From NCBI RefSeq assembly GCF_003945345.1, contig NZ_AP019308.1, positions 1,674,001-1,738,000 on the forward strand: a DNA stretch of 64,000 bases, in the 5' to 3' direction. Positions 41,694-51,443 of the stretch are shown here, one piece after another (positions within the stretch are counted from its first letter, which is position 1; the number at the start of each line of letters is the position of its first letter). The position numbers and the translations under genes are program-made. The notes below the pieces were generated by a model that was not told the DNA's origin, did not search any database, and saw only the letters and a list, made by a program, of their open reading frames with translations. This DNA is from Paenibacillus baekrokdamisoli. GTDB taxonomy: Bacteria; Bacillota; Bacilli; Paenibacillales; Paenibacillaceae.

Positions 41694-44693
41694 ATGAGCA
41701 AAAAAATGAAAACGGTTTTTCTTGTTTGGTTAGTGGCCATTATGGCCGCCGGGGCGTTGCCGGGAGCGACAGTTCATGCGGCGCCGCCGCAAACATACTA
41801 TGTCAGCAACTCGGCAGGAAACGATGCCAACAGCGGTATTAGTACTGCGGCGCCTTGGAAGACGCTGGCGAAAGTGTCTTCAGTCACGTTCAACCCGGGC
41901 GATACCGTACTGCTGAATAGAGGCGACACATGGACGGGTGAAACGCTTTATTTGAAAGGAAACGGCTCCTCCACCGATTGGATCACGCTGTCCGCCTACG
42001 GGACGGGCAACCGGCCCGTCATTTCGCCGTACGCTTCGCAAGCGGCCATTCCCGCTCCGGACCCGAGCAGCGTCGCCAACAACGGCTTACTCTATGCGAT
42101 TAAGCTGGACAATACGGCAGGCTGGAAAATAACGGGACTGGAAATCGCCAACTCGAGAAGCGGTATCGTCTATGTAAATGGGGCGGAAGGAGAACGCGAC
42201 GGACTATGGGTGGAAGACTGCTATATCCACGATATTACGAATTGGCCGCTTACGCCATATCCCGCAGCGGAAAACCGAGTACCTGAACTGGTAATGATGC
42301 CGTATTCGGTTGGCATCTTTACATTTCAGAATTCTGGAGAAAGATTACAGAATGTTACGATTAAAAATTGTATTTTCGAAAGAACGGATGCACCATTGGA
42401 AATTAGACATGCCGACCATGTGAACGTAGATTCGATAAAGGCAACGGACTCCTATAGGGAGGGCGTTATTTTTACCGGGATTAACTATGATCATCCTGGA
42501 CAGCCAACTGGAATATTCAAAAATAGTCAAATTTTGCGTACGGGATCTCACGGTATGGTATGGGGAACGGCGGGATTAGCGCTGAATGCCGTGCATCAAT
42601 TTACGATTGATAATGTGGAAGTCGGATTTACGGTTTCACCTAACTCACCCGACGGCGTAGGCGTTGATTACGAAGGGCTAAATAAAGACGTCACAGTGCA
42701 AAACAGCTACATTCATGATAATGAAGACGAGGCTGTCATGTATTACAGAAACCCGCAATGGGCCGGCAATATAGACAATGTGAATACGAGCCTGATTAAC
42801 AATGTTTTCGAGAATAACGGGATTAAGGACGACGGTGTGCATGCAGCTTTACTCGTGCACCAATATAACGCCAACAACGGGGGAACTATCTCCGGCAATA
42901 CAATTGTTAAAGCTTATCGGAATCAACCTTTGAACATGATTATCGAGAAAGACCCTCAAAAAACCGAAGCCTGGCCCGACAATTACCATATTTACGGGAA
43001 TATCGTAAAGCTTCTGAATGGCAATACAATCCACAGTGCATCGACGGAATTCGGCTCTGTACAAGGTGGAAATCAATGGCATTATCGGCAATTTGATGGC
43101 TCCGCTTACACCGATCTGCAATGGGATTCCGCCCAAAATAGATGGAAGGGAAGCGCAAGTCCGCTATTCATAGACGAAGACCGGCAGAGTGCTGCTTTCG
43201 GGATCGATTCCGTGCGCCAATGGGTTTCTCCTTCAAACGGCAAAATAAGAATTACAGGCACGGCAACAAATACGGCATCAACCTTCGATCATGGCGTCGA
43301 AGCGTCCATTATGAAGAACGACACCTTGCTATGGGGGCCGTATCCGTTAACAGACTTGCGGGGATTGCGGCACGATATTGAGCTTGATGTCGCTAGCGGC
43401 GACCGGATTCAATTTGTCCTTCATGCCAAAGGCAGCCCTGTCTCTACGGATACGAGCTGGCATCCGATGATCGAAGAAGTCATACATCCTTCCGAGCCTG
43501 GGGAGGAAGATGAGGAGCTTGCGACGTATACGGCTTCTGCGAACTATTCGGGAACCCAGGGCGTCAACCAATGGTATTATCAGCAATATAACGGCGCCGC
43601 TTATACCGATATGGCCTGGAATTCGGGATACGGTTTGTGGGAGGGGACAGCCACCTTCCTCTATGTGGGTGACAACTGGCAGCATCCTTCGGGCCCCATG
43701 GACTCTGTAAGGACGTGGGAAGCGCCCGAGGATGGCACGGTGAAAATATCGGGGACGGCGAAGAAGAGGGACTCGGCTTCAGGCGACGGAGTGAAAGTAA
43801 GCATATGGAAAAACGGCGAACTGCTCTGGAACGAGCACGTTACCGATTTCATCGGTTCGACGCACGAGCTGGAGACGGTCGTCCAAGCGGGCGACCGGAT
43901 CTACTTTAGATTGAACTGTAATCTGGATCCTTCCTATGATTTGACTCTCTGGGATCCGACGATCTCTTATTCAGTCAACCTTAATAAACCGCCTGCCATT
44001 ACGTTGGCCGGAAATAATCCGATGTTCGTCGAAGCGGGGGCCCCTTACGTCGAACCCGGCTATCATGCAGCTGACCAGCATGGCCTCGATCTGACGAATC
44101 AGGTAAAGGTTACCGGTTATGTCAATGAGAATAAAATTGGAACCTATAACCTGTTCTACAACGTAGCGGATCAAAACCATAAAGTGGCCAAAACGGTTAC
44201 CCGTACGGTGCATGTTCAAGACACAACGCCGCCGGCGATAACGGTTTCCGTGCCATCTGACGTAAGTTACGGCGATGAAGAGTATTTGCTCCCTCAATTT
44301 ACCGTTTCCGACAACGGGTCTGGTGTCGACGATGCGAAGACGACCCTGTTACTCGACGGCCAACCCGTGCAGAAGGGAACGTCGATTCCGCTCTATACGT
44401 TGCCGATTGGTCCTCACACACTGATCGTTACCGCATATGATCTGGCGGGAAATAGGGGAAGCGTCAGCGTAAGCTTCCGAACGACGACGAGTGTGAAATC
44501 GTTGAAAGCTTTGGTCGCCACGTTTGCGCGAAACGGATGGATCGACAATCAAGGAATCTCGAACAGTCTGATCAAGAAATTGGACCATGGTAATTTGCAA
44601 GGTTTCATCCAAGAACTTCAGGCGCAAAGAGGTAAGCATGTGACCACCGAAGCGGCCAACTACTTGCTGCGGGATGCACAGGCGTTGAAATAA
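41694..44693 (+). CDS. Secreted multidomain beta-helix enzyme with FIMAH domain
   Basis: A 999-residue exported protein. Signal peptide 1-29 ends in VHA before APPQTYYVSN. About 30-447 is a right-handed parallel beta-helix typical of polysaccharide lyases and glycosidases (YYVSNSAGNDANSG is the usual start). Two related beta-sandwich modules follow (about 448-600 and 618-757), each beginning GxNQWxYxQ(F/Y)(D/N)GxAYTD. Then a DUF5011 Ig-like domain (about 765-850), another Ig-like domain and a C-terminal FIMAH domain (about 933-999). The substrate is presumably a plant or algal polysaccharide. ATG 41694 follows GGAGAG by eight bases. Relics of copies of this gene lie at 47322, 51140 and 53556. 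Confidence 0.85.
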   Translation: MSKKMKTVFLVWLVAIMAAGALPGATVHAAPPQTYYVSNSAGNDANSGISTAAPWKTLAKVSSVTFNPGDTVLLNRGDTWTGETLYLKGNGSSTDWITLSAYGTGNRPVISPYASQAAIPAPDPSSVANNGLLYAIKLDNTAGWKITGLEIANSRSGIVYVNGAEGERDGLWVEDCYIHDITNWPLTPYPAAENRVPELVMMPYSVGIFTFQNSGERLQNVTIKNCIFERTDAPLEIRHADHVNVDSIKATDSYREGVIFTGINYDHPGQPTGIFKNSQILRTGSHGMVWGTAGLALNAVHQFTIDNVEVGFTVSPNSPDGVGVDYEGLNKDVTVQNSYIHDNEDEAVMYYRNPQWAGNIDNVNTSLINNVFENNGIKDDGVHAALLVHQYNANNGGTISGNTIVKAYRNQPLNMIIEKDPQKTEAWPDNYHIYGNIVKLLNGNTIHSASTEFGSVQGGNQWHYRQFDGSAYTDLQWDSAQNRWKGSASPLFIDEDRQSAAFGIDSVRQWVSPSNGKIRITGTATNTASTFDHGVEASIMKNDTLLWGPYPLTDLRGLRHDIELDVASGDRIQFVLHAKGSPVSTDTSWHPMIEEVIHPSEPGEEDEELATYTASANYSGTQGVNQWYYQQYNGAAYTDMAWNSGYGLWEGTATFLYVGDNWQHPSGPMDSVRTWEAPEDGTVKISGTAKKRDSASGDGVKVSIWKNGELLWNEHVTDFIGSTHELETVVQAGDRIYFRLNCNLDPSYDLTLWDPTISYSVNLNKPPAITLAGNNPMFVEAGAPYVEPGYHAADQHGLDLTNQVKVTGYVNENKIGTYNLFYNVADQNHKVAKTVTRTVHVQDTTPPAITVSVPSDVSYGDEEYLLPQFTVSDNGSGVDDAKTTLLLDGQPVQKGTSIPLYTLPIGPHTLIVTAYDLAGNRGSVSVSFRTTTSVKSLKALVATFARNGWIDNQGISNSLIKKLDHGNLQGFIQELQAQRGKHVTTEAANYLLRDAQALK

Positions 44694-44704
44694 TATACGA
44701 GTTG

Positions 44705-44749
44705 AGGCAGTTTAACCATTCCGAACACAGGGTTGAACTGCCTTTTTTG
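44705..44749 (+). terminator. Terminator after the beta-helix enzyme
   Basis: AGGCAGTT...AACC pairs with GGTT.AACTGCCT and TTTTTTG follows. Confidence 0.85.
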
Positions 44750-44865
44750 TTTGTACATTCCCCAAATCGACGATTGTGATACTTATCAGGCGCTGATGAC
44801 AGCAGCGAATTCAAAACATGAGTTTACAAGTGCCAGTAGGGGATCTATACTAAAGAAATTACGAA

Positions 44866-44880
44866 TGAAAACGCTTTTCA
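44866..44880 (+). promoter_or_regulatory. cre-like dyad
   Basis: TGAAAACGCTTTTCA has six-base perfect arms around CGC. It resembles a cre site but has one extra central base relative to the consensus, so another LacI-family protein may be the real binder. Confidence 0.4.
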
Positions 44881-44964
44881 GGTAACGATACCCATACACT
44901 TCGGAGTTTTCTTTCTTTTAATCTTTGCGTCCGAAAGAGTCATGCAGCTTTTTATAACCCGATA

Positions 44965-44978
44965 TGGTATCGATACCA
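44965..44978 (+). promoter_or_regulatory. LacI/GalR-type operator
   Basis: TGGTATCGATACCA is a perfect 14-base palindrome with a central CG, the typical form of LacI/GalR operators. It lies 56 bases before the gene at 45035. No LacI-family gene is in the window. Confidence 0.6.
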
Positions 44979-45034
44979 GAATAAGCTCTTCATTTGATTT
45001 CAAGCTATGACAATGACTTATTATGGAGGCACTC

Positions 45035-46606
45035 ATGAACAATTATTCGTTTAACGGCAGTATGAGTCGTGAGGTTCTGGAAAGCTTTCTCTCCAGAGCG
45101 GTTACGGCCGCAGATCTAGTAAACAGTGATACATTGGATGACGACTTGAGAATGATTGGGAATATTGGGGCCAAGTTTCTCGGCCGTGCTTCCGGAGTAT
45201 GGGATCTGGAGCCTGATGACGGCGCGCATTTCCAGAAGTCCAGGACAGTGGCAGCACGTGTACATGAGATCGATCCGGACATTATTTTACAAACGTGCAT
45301 TTTTGAAGCCATATTTAAAGAGGTTGAGAACATTGAAATACCGGATTGGGTGTTCAAGTCCTTTCAATTACCGATTGAGCATCGGACATTCCGTTTTACC
45401 GACATGTTGTTTGATAGTAAACCGCAGGGATACATCTGGGACCAGAATGGCGGAATTCCGAATATCGACAAGCTGGAGACACAATTGTGGTTCTTCTACA
45501 GGGCGGCAAGCTATATAGATGCCGGGTATGAGGCCATTCATATGGGGCAGATTCACTTGTATACCGCAGACGATACCGGATTCAAGAAAACGATCGCATT
45601 ATTTGAAAAGATAAGGGACTATGCCATAACCAATGCGAGACGTGGCATTGTTCTGCTTGACGCGCATACGCATGGGGTGAATGTGCAAGGCAGGCTGCTG
45701 TTTGATTTTCACTCCATGCCATATTCGCGAATGCCGATTCTGGATACTACCGGCGACAAGCTCGCACTGGTGCAGGAGGGGTTCAGCGAAGGTGGAGTGA
45801 CGCCAAGCGGCTGGAGCTGTGAGTCATTGCCGATGCTGATGGAACTCGATAACTGGGGCGGACAATTTGTCTTCGAAAATGACTGCATTCCGAATGAACA
45901 GCGGGCATGGAAGGAATGGTGGGGCTACGATCAGATCGCATGGTTTGCTTCACAGGATGAGGAGAGTCGTAATCGGTTTCTCGAATATACCTTGAAATGG
46001 ACGGCCGTGAATAATGTCAACGCATATTTGCAGATGCCAATGCGAAGAGGGCTGGGCAGCTGCCAAATTCCGATGACAGCCTGGGGTACTGGAGAAATGA
46101 CCGCAAGTAACTGTTACCAGGCCAATACGCCCGGTGAAGGATGCCCACTTGGATTTGGACAGGAAGAGACGATCAAATACCTCTGGCAATTAGAAAGCGA
46201 TCTAAGACAGAAGGCCGGCAACCCGCTACCAAACGCCTCCTACGGAGCTGAAGACAGCTTTGATCCGGAGACCGGGATCAAGCTACCGTCTCGTGTCATT
46301 CTATACGGCAGCTTTCAGCATCATGTCGGCGCATTCAAGAATGATTCCAACAGCGAAACGACTCGGATGTATTACATGGGAGACGGTATCTATCAGCGCA
46401 CCTTTGTCCTACCATTCCGTGGCTCCTACGATTATGCCGTGGCGTTGTATGGAACCCTGTCCCAGACCTTTTCGTTCGACAGTTATCCGCGCAGTGGGTC
46501 GTCGAATAAATCGACAATGGAAATCGAGCAGGACAATACCGTCGTAACTTTTGTATATGATTTCCGCAACAGGAGCCTTACAGCCAATATGATTGAAGGC
46601 CTGTAG
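45035..46606 (+). CDS. Uncharacterised carbohydrate-region protein (523 residues)
   Basis: No signal peptide or membrane segment. The central part alternates strands and helices as in a TIM barrel (IVLLDAHTHGVNVQGRLLF, LMELDNWGGQFVFEND, NNVNAYLQMPMRRG), with several acidic residues at strand ends; the C-terminal 130 residues are beta-rich. I cannot assign a GH family. The ATG at 45035 is behind GGAGG. A LacI-type operator and a cre-like dyad lie upstream, which indicates sugar control. Next to it, a broken isomerase gene (46618) follows after 11 bases, so they once formed an operon. Confidence 0.6.
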   Translation: MNNYSFNGSMSREVLESFLSRAVTAADLVNSDTLDDDLRMIGNIGAKFLGRASGVWDLEPDDGAHFQKSRTVAARVHEIDPDIILQTCIFEAIFKEVENIEIPDWVFKSFQLPIEHRTFRFTDMLFDSKPQGYIWDQNGGIPNIDKLETQLWFFYRAASYIDAGYEAIHMGQIHLYTADDTGFKKTIALFEKIRDYAITNARRGIVLLDAHTHGVNVQGRLLFDFHSMPYSRMPILDTTGDKLALVQEGFSEGGVTPSGWSCESLPMLMELDNWGGQFVFENDCIPNEQRAWKEWWGYDQIAWFASQDEESRNRFLEYTLKWTAVNNVNAYLQMPMRRGLGSCQIPMTAWGTGEMTASNCYQANTPGEGCPLGFGQEETIKYLWQLESDLRQKAGNPLPNASYGAEDSFDPETGIKLPSRVILYGSFQHHVGAFKNDSNSETTRMYYMGDGIYQRTFVLPFRGSYDYAVALYGTLSQTFSFDSYPRSGSSNKSTMEIEQDNTVVTFVYDFRNRSLTANMIEGL

Positions 46607-46617
46607 ATTATTACAAC

Positions 46618-46905
46618 GTGCAGCGCAGGAAATATATCATCTGTGAAGGGATTAAGAATTGGCAGGAGCTTAGCTGGTACTGTAAAGAGCGTGGCATGGA
46701 TTATTTGAATTTCGAGCCGATGTCTATTCCACGGGAAATGGCGAATACAGTCGAGGATACCAAGGAGCTGTTAGCGAGATTAAACGCCGCCGCTGGAATT
46801 CCCTTCATGGTATGTCTGGACGTGGGGTACGCTCCTAATCCGAATGATCGAGAGCGACACCCCGAATCGACCTTCCACGAGTGGCAACGGCTCTCACGTC
46901 GTGCC
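46618..46905 (+). pseudogene. Sugar isomerase relic (middle part of TIM barrel)
   Basis: The frame reads CKERGMDYLNFEPMSIPREM, then ANTVEDTKELLARLN and IPFMVCLDVGYAPNP, matching the central strands of sugar phosphate isomerase/epimerases (NFEPMSIPRE with the metal-binding Glu; CLDVGHAP has become CLDVGYAP, losing a metal-binding His). After about 46860 the sequence no longer fits and runs into a terminator. Both ends are absent. Confidence 0.6.
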
Positions 46906-46926
46906 CGCGCCGGAAACGCAGTAACG

Positions 46927-46962
46927 AAAAGGATCGGCTACATACAGCTGATCCTTTTTGCT
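46927..46962 (+). terminator. Terminator
   Basis: AAAAGGATC (46927-46935) pairs with GATCCTTTT (46950-46958), followed by T and G. It ends the operon of the 45035 gene. Confidence 0.8.
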
Positions 46963-47240
46963 GTAGCTGGTGAGCCGTTCACTGTCGGAAGTCAAGAACA
47001 TTTTCCAAATGAAGTCCGCATAAATCACGGGCTTTTTTATTTTTCAGATAAAGTTCTTGTCAATTGGCGATGACAAAAACTTTGACCGATTGTCTATGGA
47101 GAGAGGCTACCGGTGCCCCTATTTGCCCCGTTTTCGCAATAACCAAAAAAACGACACAAAATAAAAAAACTGAAGTATATTTCTCTGAGCAAGCATTCCT
47201 TATACTCTTTCTATAGACATTAGTCTAGAAAAGAAAGGGG

Positions 47241-47280
47241 CGGGGGGATCGTACGCCAAGCTCATTTCTCCCCGTTTTTA
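47241..47280 (+). terminator. GC-rich hairpin with T tail
   Basis: CGGGGGGA (47241-47248) pairs with TCTCCCCG (47267-47274) around 18 bases and TTTTTA follows. It lies upstream of the relic at 47322 and could attenuate it. TATACT at 47211 is a possible -10 box for a short RNA that ends here. Confidence 0.5.
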
Positions 47281-47321
47281 TGAAAACCAATTGATGCCAA
47301 GGGAGTGTAACGTATGGGGAA

Positions 47322-47850
47322 ATGGATGAATTCGATCATGTAAAGCGAAAGATAATCCTGCTAGCATTTTCCTTTCTCCAGGTAATTATGCTAGGATCGA
47401 ACGCTTATATCCTAACGGTCTTTGGATCGAAGATTGCTACATTCACGACATTACGAAATGGCCGTTATCGCCTTATCCCGCCGCGGACAACAGGGATGCG
47501 GTAACCCCGTTCAAGAAGGAAGGATAATCAAGCTTTATGCTTTGCCGCTCGGTCCTCATTCTTTGACGGTAATTGCACAAGACTTTGCCAGAAAATACGG
47601 GAACCGCAAGCGTAACCTTCAAGACGACGGCAAGTTTGAGCTCGCTTAAAGCGTTGGTGGCTGCGTTTAGGGCTAACGGTTGGATCGACAATAACGGTAT
47701 TGCCAACAGTTTGACCAAGAAGCTGGAGCACGGCAATTTGCAAGCGTTCCTAAATGAAGTGAAGGCGCAGAACGGCAAGCACATTAACGCTGAGGCAGCA
47801 GGCTACTTGCTGCGCGATGCGCAATTATTACTAAATATATTGCGAAAGAT
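47322..47850 (+). pseudogene. Internally deleted copy of the beta-helix/FIMAH gene
   Basis: Starts with a signal-peptide-like KRKIILLAFSFLQVIM. After that, NGLWIEDCYIHDITKWPLSP (47417-47476) is nearly identical to DGLWVEDCYIHDITNWPLTP of the 41694 protein, followed by YPAADNRDA. The frame then jumps to KLYALPLGPHSLTVIAQDFA, the Ig-like region, and in another frame to SLKALVAAFRANGWIDNNGI and AGYLLRDAQLL, the FIMAH domain. About 650 residues of the middle are gone and frameshifts are present. It is a dead paralogue. Confidence 0.8.
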
Positions 47851-47873
47851 ACGAGACGTAAAGGAGCGGGAGC

Positions 47874-49679
47874 ATGACATTTTCCATCATAATAGGCTCG
47901 GAAGCTACGAAACTGGAGTGTAAAGCGGCGCAGATGTTCGCTGTGCGATCGCATCATCGTGCTGGAATTGACATTTCTGTCCTTCGGGAAGGTGTACGAG
48001 TTGCGGAAGGCAGAACCATCATCGCAGGAACTCCGGAAAGCTGCGCTCATATCGGAAAACTTTGCGCGAATGGGGAAATGCGCCTACCCGCCGACTTGGG
48101 AGATGAAGGATTTATCATTCAGGGCGGCGCGAAAAAGCCTGTTTATGTTGCCGCTCATACGCCGCAAGGTGTTCTGTACGGAATAGGCAAGCTGCTTCGT
48201 CAAATCGGGTTTTCAGCCGGTTCGATGCATATTCCGCAAATGGAGATCGTTTCTCGTCCGGACAAATCCGTACGCGGTATCTATTTTGCCACACATTTCG
48301 GCAACTGGTATTGCCAAGCGGAGCTGGAAGCCGTTAGAGAATATTTGGAAGAGTTGGCCTTGTGGGGAGTCAACGAATTGCTCGTATGGTTCGACATTTC
48401 CCATTACCGCTCGCTGGAGGAAGGACTGCCGATGCTTTCGCGTCTTGCGCATTTCGAAGCGCTCGCACGTGACGTTGGCATGAGGGTAGGCCGAATCGCG
48501 ATCGCTAACGAAGGATTTAAAGGACAGGTAGGAGCCGGACGCTCGATGCTGAGTAAAAACTGTTTCGACGAAACGGATTACCATCCGCTGCGCGCTAGAG
48601 ATCGCGTGTTCGGCGGATTCGACACGGATATATGTCCGTCTCAGCCTGATGGCAGAGAGATGATTTTAAGCAACAAGGAACTTTTATTCTCCCAAATGCC
48701 GCCTATCGATTCATTATGGCTATGGCCTTACGATCAAGGAGGCTGCAACTGTACGAAGTGTACACCTTGGCCTGCGACTTTCATGGGACTGAACCGGGAA
48801 ATCGCGTCGATAGGGGCGCGGCACTTGCCCGGCATGACAGTCAACGTAAGCGCTTGGTGGTTTGATGGGCATCAGAACGGAGAGGACGATGCATTCTTCA
48901 AGTTTTTGGAGGAAGAAAGCGAGCGGGAGACGTCGTGGTTCAAACACATTTTGGTTGGGGCGGTCGAAGCGAAAAGATGGATACAGAAAGACAGAGTCAT
49001 ACCGAAGCGTCATCCTCTCGTGCTGTTTCCGGAAATCAGCATGTTCGACTGTGTACCTTGGGGAGGAAAAGGAGGCAACCCAGCCCCGCGTCGTTTCGCC
49101 GCCGAATATGCGGAATTAAGCGATAGTATCATTGGAGCATTTCCGTATTCGGAAGGTATCTATGAAGATATGAACAAAGTGATTTGGTCGCAATTAATGT
49201 GGTATGGCGATGAGGAAATCGAACAGATTGTGCAAGAGTACTGCAGGTACTACTTTGGAGCCGGGACGGAGCAGCAGGCTGAACAATTTATTTATAGGTT
49301 AGAGGACCTCATCCTAGGAGGGGAGACCGGCGAGACCGCCGAACGGTTGGTGCTTCAAGCCGATGAAATTAGCGGACAAATGGAAGATTGGGCAAGGCAA
49401 GGCTGGCGCTGGAAGCTGTTGGATGCCCGCTGCCGGATCCAAGCCAGCATCGACCGGTTGCGCCTTGAAGGCGAAAATGCTGAATGCATGGAACATTTCC
49501 GCACAGCATACGAAATGGTGCAGAACGAACTGAATTTGCACCGTGAAGGTGTCTCGCTGCAACCTTGGATATATGCTCCATCCGATACTGCGCTGAACAT
49601 TTTCTTGGGACTGGCCGATGTCGTCAACTTGACGCTGGATCAGCAGACGAACGATGGGGCTGCGAGAGGGAAGGAATGA
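47874..49679 (+). CDS. Glycoside hydrolase-like TIM-barrel protein, family not assigned
   Basis: A 601-residue cytoplasmic protein. The first 120 residues (ending PVYVAAHTPQGVLYGIGKLL) are like the N-terminal beta domain that precedes the barrel in GH20, GH67 and GH84 enzymes. The barrel begins with KSVRGIYFATHFGNWY, and later strands include VNELLVWFDISHY, IDSLWLWPYDQGGCNCTKC and IGAFPYSEGIYEDMNKVIW. The last 120 residues are helical. A Cys pair (CNCTKC) is unusual in the fold. AAAGGAGCGGGAGC precedes the ATG. It lies 35 bases before the sulfatase gene, so the two are probably translated from one transcript. Confidence 0.72.
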   Translation: MTFSIIIGSEATKLECKAAQMFAVRSHHRAGIDISVLREGVRVAEGRTIIAGTPESCAHIGKLCANGEMRLPADLGDEGFIIQGGAKKPVYVAAHTPQGVLYGIGKLLRQIGFSAGSMHIPQMEIVSRPDKSVRGIYFATHFGNWYCQAELEAVREYLEELALWGVNELLVWFDISHYRSLEEGLPMLSRLAHFEALARDVGMRVGRIAIANEGFKGQVGAGRSMLSKNCFDETDYHPLRARDRVFGGFDTDICPSQPDGREMILSNKELLFSQMPPIDSLWLWPYDQGGCNCTKCTPWPATFMGLNREIASIGARHLPGMTVNVSAWWFDGHQNGEDDAFFKFLEEESERETSWFKHILVGAVEAKRWIQKDRVIPKRHPLVLFPEISMFDCVPWGGKGGNPAPRRFAAEYAELSDSIIGAFPYSEGIYEDMNKVIWSQLMWYGDEEIEQIVQEYCRYYFGAGTEQQAEQFIYRLEDLILGGETGETAERLVLQADEISGQMEDWARQGWRWKLLDARCRIQASIDRLRLEGENAECMEHFRTAYEMVQNELNLHREGVSLQPWIYAPSDTALNIFLGLADVVNLTLDQQTNDGAARGKE

Positions 49680-49714
49680 TTCGAGGCTAACATCGGGAAG
49701 AAAGGAGAGAGACC

Positions 49715-51127
49715 TTGATAATTAGACCGAATATTTTGCTCATCATGACTGACCAGCAGCGCGGCGATTGTTTGAGCATTGAAGGACATCCCGTGCTGTT
49801 GACACCCAATATGGACAGCATCGCCGCACAAGGGGTGCGTTTTGACAGGTGCTATTCGACATGCCCTGTCTGCATCCCTGCCAGGCGGTCGTTATTGTCG
49901 GGACAATACCCCGATACGCACGGCATTGTTGGTTATTATCAACAAGCGGAGTGGGATGCATCGATCTCTTTGCCGACGGCGCTGAAAAATGCTGGCTATC
50001 ATACATATTTGGTCGGGAGAGATATGCACCAATTTCCTCAGAACAAAAGATACGGATACGATCATACCGTAAGCTATCCGGATTACTGCGAATGGTTAAA
50101 CAGCAGGTTATCTTACATCACCTACGAGCCTTCCGGACACTATTACGCAAGCGGCGTCATGCACAACAACAGGACAGCCAGACCATGGCCTCATGATGAA
50201 TCTTTGCACTATACGAACTGGACCGTAAATGAGGCGCAGCGATTTATACAAAATCGTGATCCTTCGTGTCCGTATTTCTTGACCGTCTCCTTTCTTGCGC
50301 CGCATCCCCCGTTAATACCGCCCGAATTTTATATGGAACGATACATGAGAACGGGTGTCCCGGAACCGGTGATCGGCGAATGGGCTAAAGCTCCGGTAGC
50401 CGGGGGAAAGGGAAGTCCGGTCGATTCGGCCGAAGTATGTCTGTCGGGTGAAGAGTTGCTTTCATGCAGGTCCGCGTATTACGGCTTGATTAATCATATC
50501 GACGATCAACTTTCGCGTCTGCTTAGTAGCGTCGAAGCGGAAGGCGCGGATAACACCATCATCATTTTTACAAGCGATCATGGCGAAATGTTGGGGGATC
50601 ACTACCTCTTTCGCAAAAGCGTTCCTTACGAACCGTCGGTCCGCGTTCCATTGTTCATTTCGGCTCCGCCCCGTTACGGAATAAGGAAAGGGCAGGTCAT
50701 TAGCAAGCCCGTATCACTCGAAGATATCATGCCTACGATATTGGACTTGTCGGGCGTGGAGATTCCGAATACAGTCGAAGGATCAAGTTTGGCTCCGTTA
50801 ATGCGTGAAGAGGAGGTTTCCTGGCGTTCCTACGTCCACATTGAGCATGGAGAGGGAACTGTAAACTTTCAACCTCACCATACGTTGACGGACGGGATCG
50901 AAAAATACATTTGGTTTGTACGGAGTGGAGAAGAGCAGTTTTTCGATCTTCGAACAGATCCGCAAGAATGCCGGAATGTATTCGATTCCGAGCATTACAG
51001 GGATGCTGTAGCAGGCTGGAGAAGGAAACTGATCGCAAAGCTGCGGGATCGCCCCGAACGATTTACGGACGGCGAGACCTTGATTAGCGGACGGCCTTAT
51101 CCTACTTATATCGAGCGGCACAATTAG
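49715..51127 (+). CDS. Type I sulfatase (arylsulfatase family)
   Basis: A 470-residue sulfatase without signal peptide. Metal-binding Asp in ILLIMTDQQRGD near the start; the catalytic signature is C-I-P-A-R-R-S-L-L-S-G with Cys53, Pro55 and Arg57, where Cys must be converted to formylglycine; and FTSDHGEMLGDH holds the second metal site. It removes sulfate esters from sugars. Formylglycine needs FGE or an anaerobic maturase; neither is in the window. The start is TTG 49715, after GGAGAG. Cytoplasmic location suggests it acts on imported oligosaccharides. It is placed between two glycosidase genes. Confidence 0.92.
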   Translation: MIIRPNILLIMTDQQRGDCLSIEGHPVLLTPNMDSIAAQGVRFDRCYSTCPVCIPARRSLLSGQYPDTHGIVGYYQQAEWDASISLPTALKNAGYHTYLVGRDMHQFPQNKRYGYDHTVSYPDYCEWLNSRLSYITYEPSGHYYASGVMHNNRTARPWPHDESLHYTNWTVNEAQRFIQNRDPSCPYFLTVSFLAPHPPLIPPEFYMERYMRTGVPEPVIGEWAKAPVAGGKGSPVDSAEVCLSGEELLSCRSAYYGLINHIDDQLSRLLSSVEAEGADNTIIIFTSDHGEMLGDHYLFRKSVPYEPSVRVPLFISAPPRYGIRKGQVISKPVSLEDIMPTILDLSGVEIPNTVEGSSLAPLMREEEVSWRSYVHIEHGEGTVNFQPHHTLTDGIEKYIWFVRSGEEQFFDLRTDPQECRNVFDSEHYRDAVAGWRRKLIAKLRDRPERFTDGETLISGRPYPTYIERHN

Positions 51128-51443
51128 CTTGTATAGAGGATATCTGTCCGCCCTCTTCGGGCACGATTCGCGTAACCGGAATTGTCAAAAAATACGAGGG
51201 AGGGCAATCGATTAAAGTCACTCTCTATGGCGATAGCATTTCTGTCGGACTCAATGCAAGCGTAACCAGGGAAGAAATCCGAACAGCTTTGACAATAAAA
51301 ACATCGTCAACAAGAAACTACAACCCGATCTCTTTGATTAACACATATAAATGCAATCGAGCCCGTGTCACAATGAGAGCCATCTATCAAGAATTGAGGG
51401 TGGACGAAAGGTGGCATGGGCTTACTTTATGGAAGAGGATACG
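51128..51443 (+). pseudogene. Chimeric relic: beta-sandwich module joined to an SGNH-hydrolase start
   Basis: The frame from about 51145 reads CPPSSGTIRVTGIVKKYEGG, which matches SPSNGKIRITGTATN of the module in the 41694 protein. It continues QSIKVTLYGDSISVGLNAS, which matches block I (GDS.S) of SGNH/GDSL hydrolases, and then decays. Two different gene remains seem to be fused here, or the original gene combined both. No start, no ribosome site. Confidence 0.5.
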
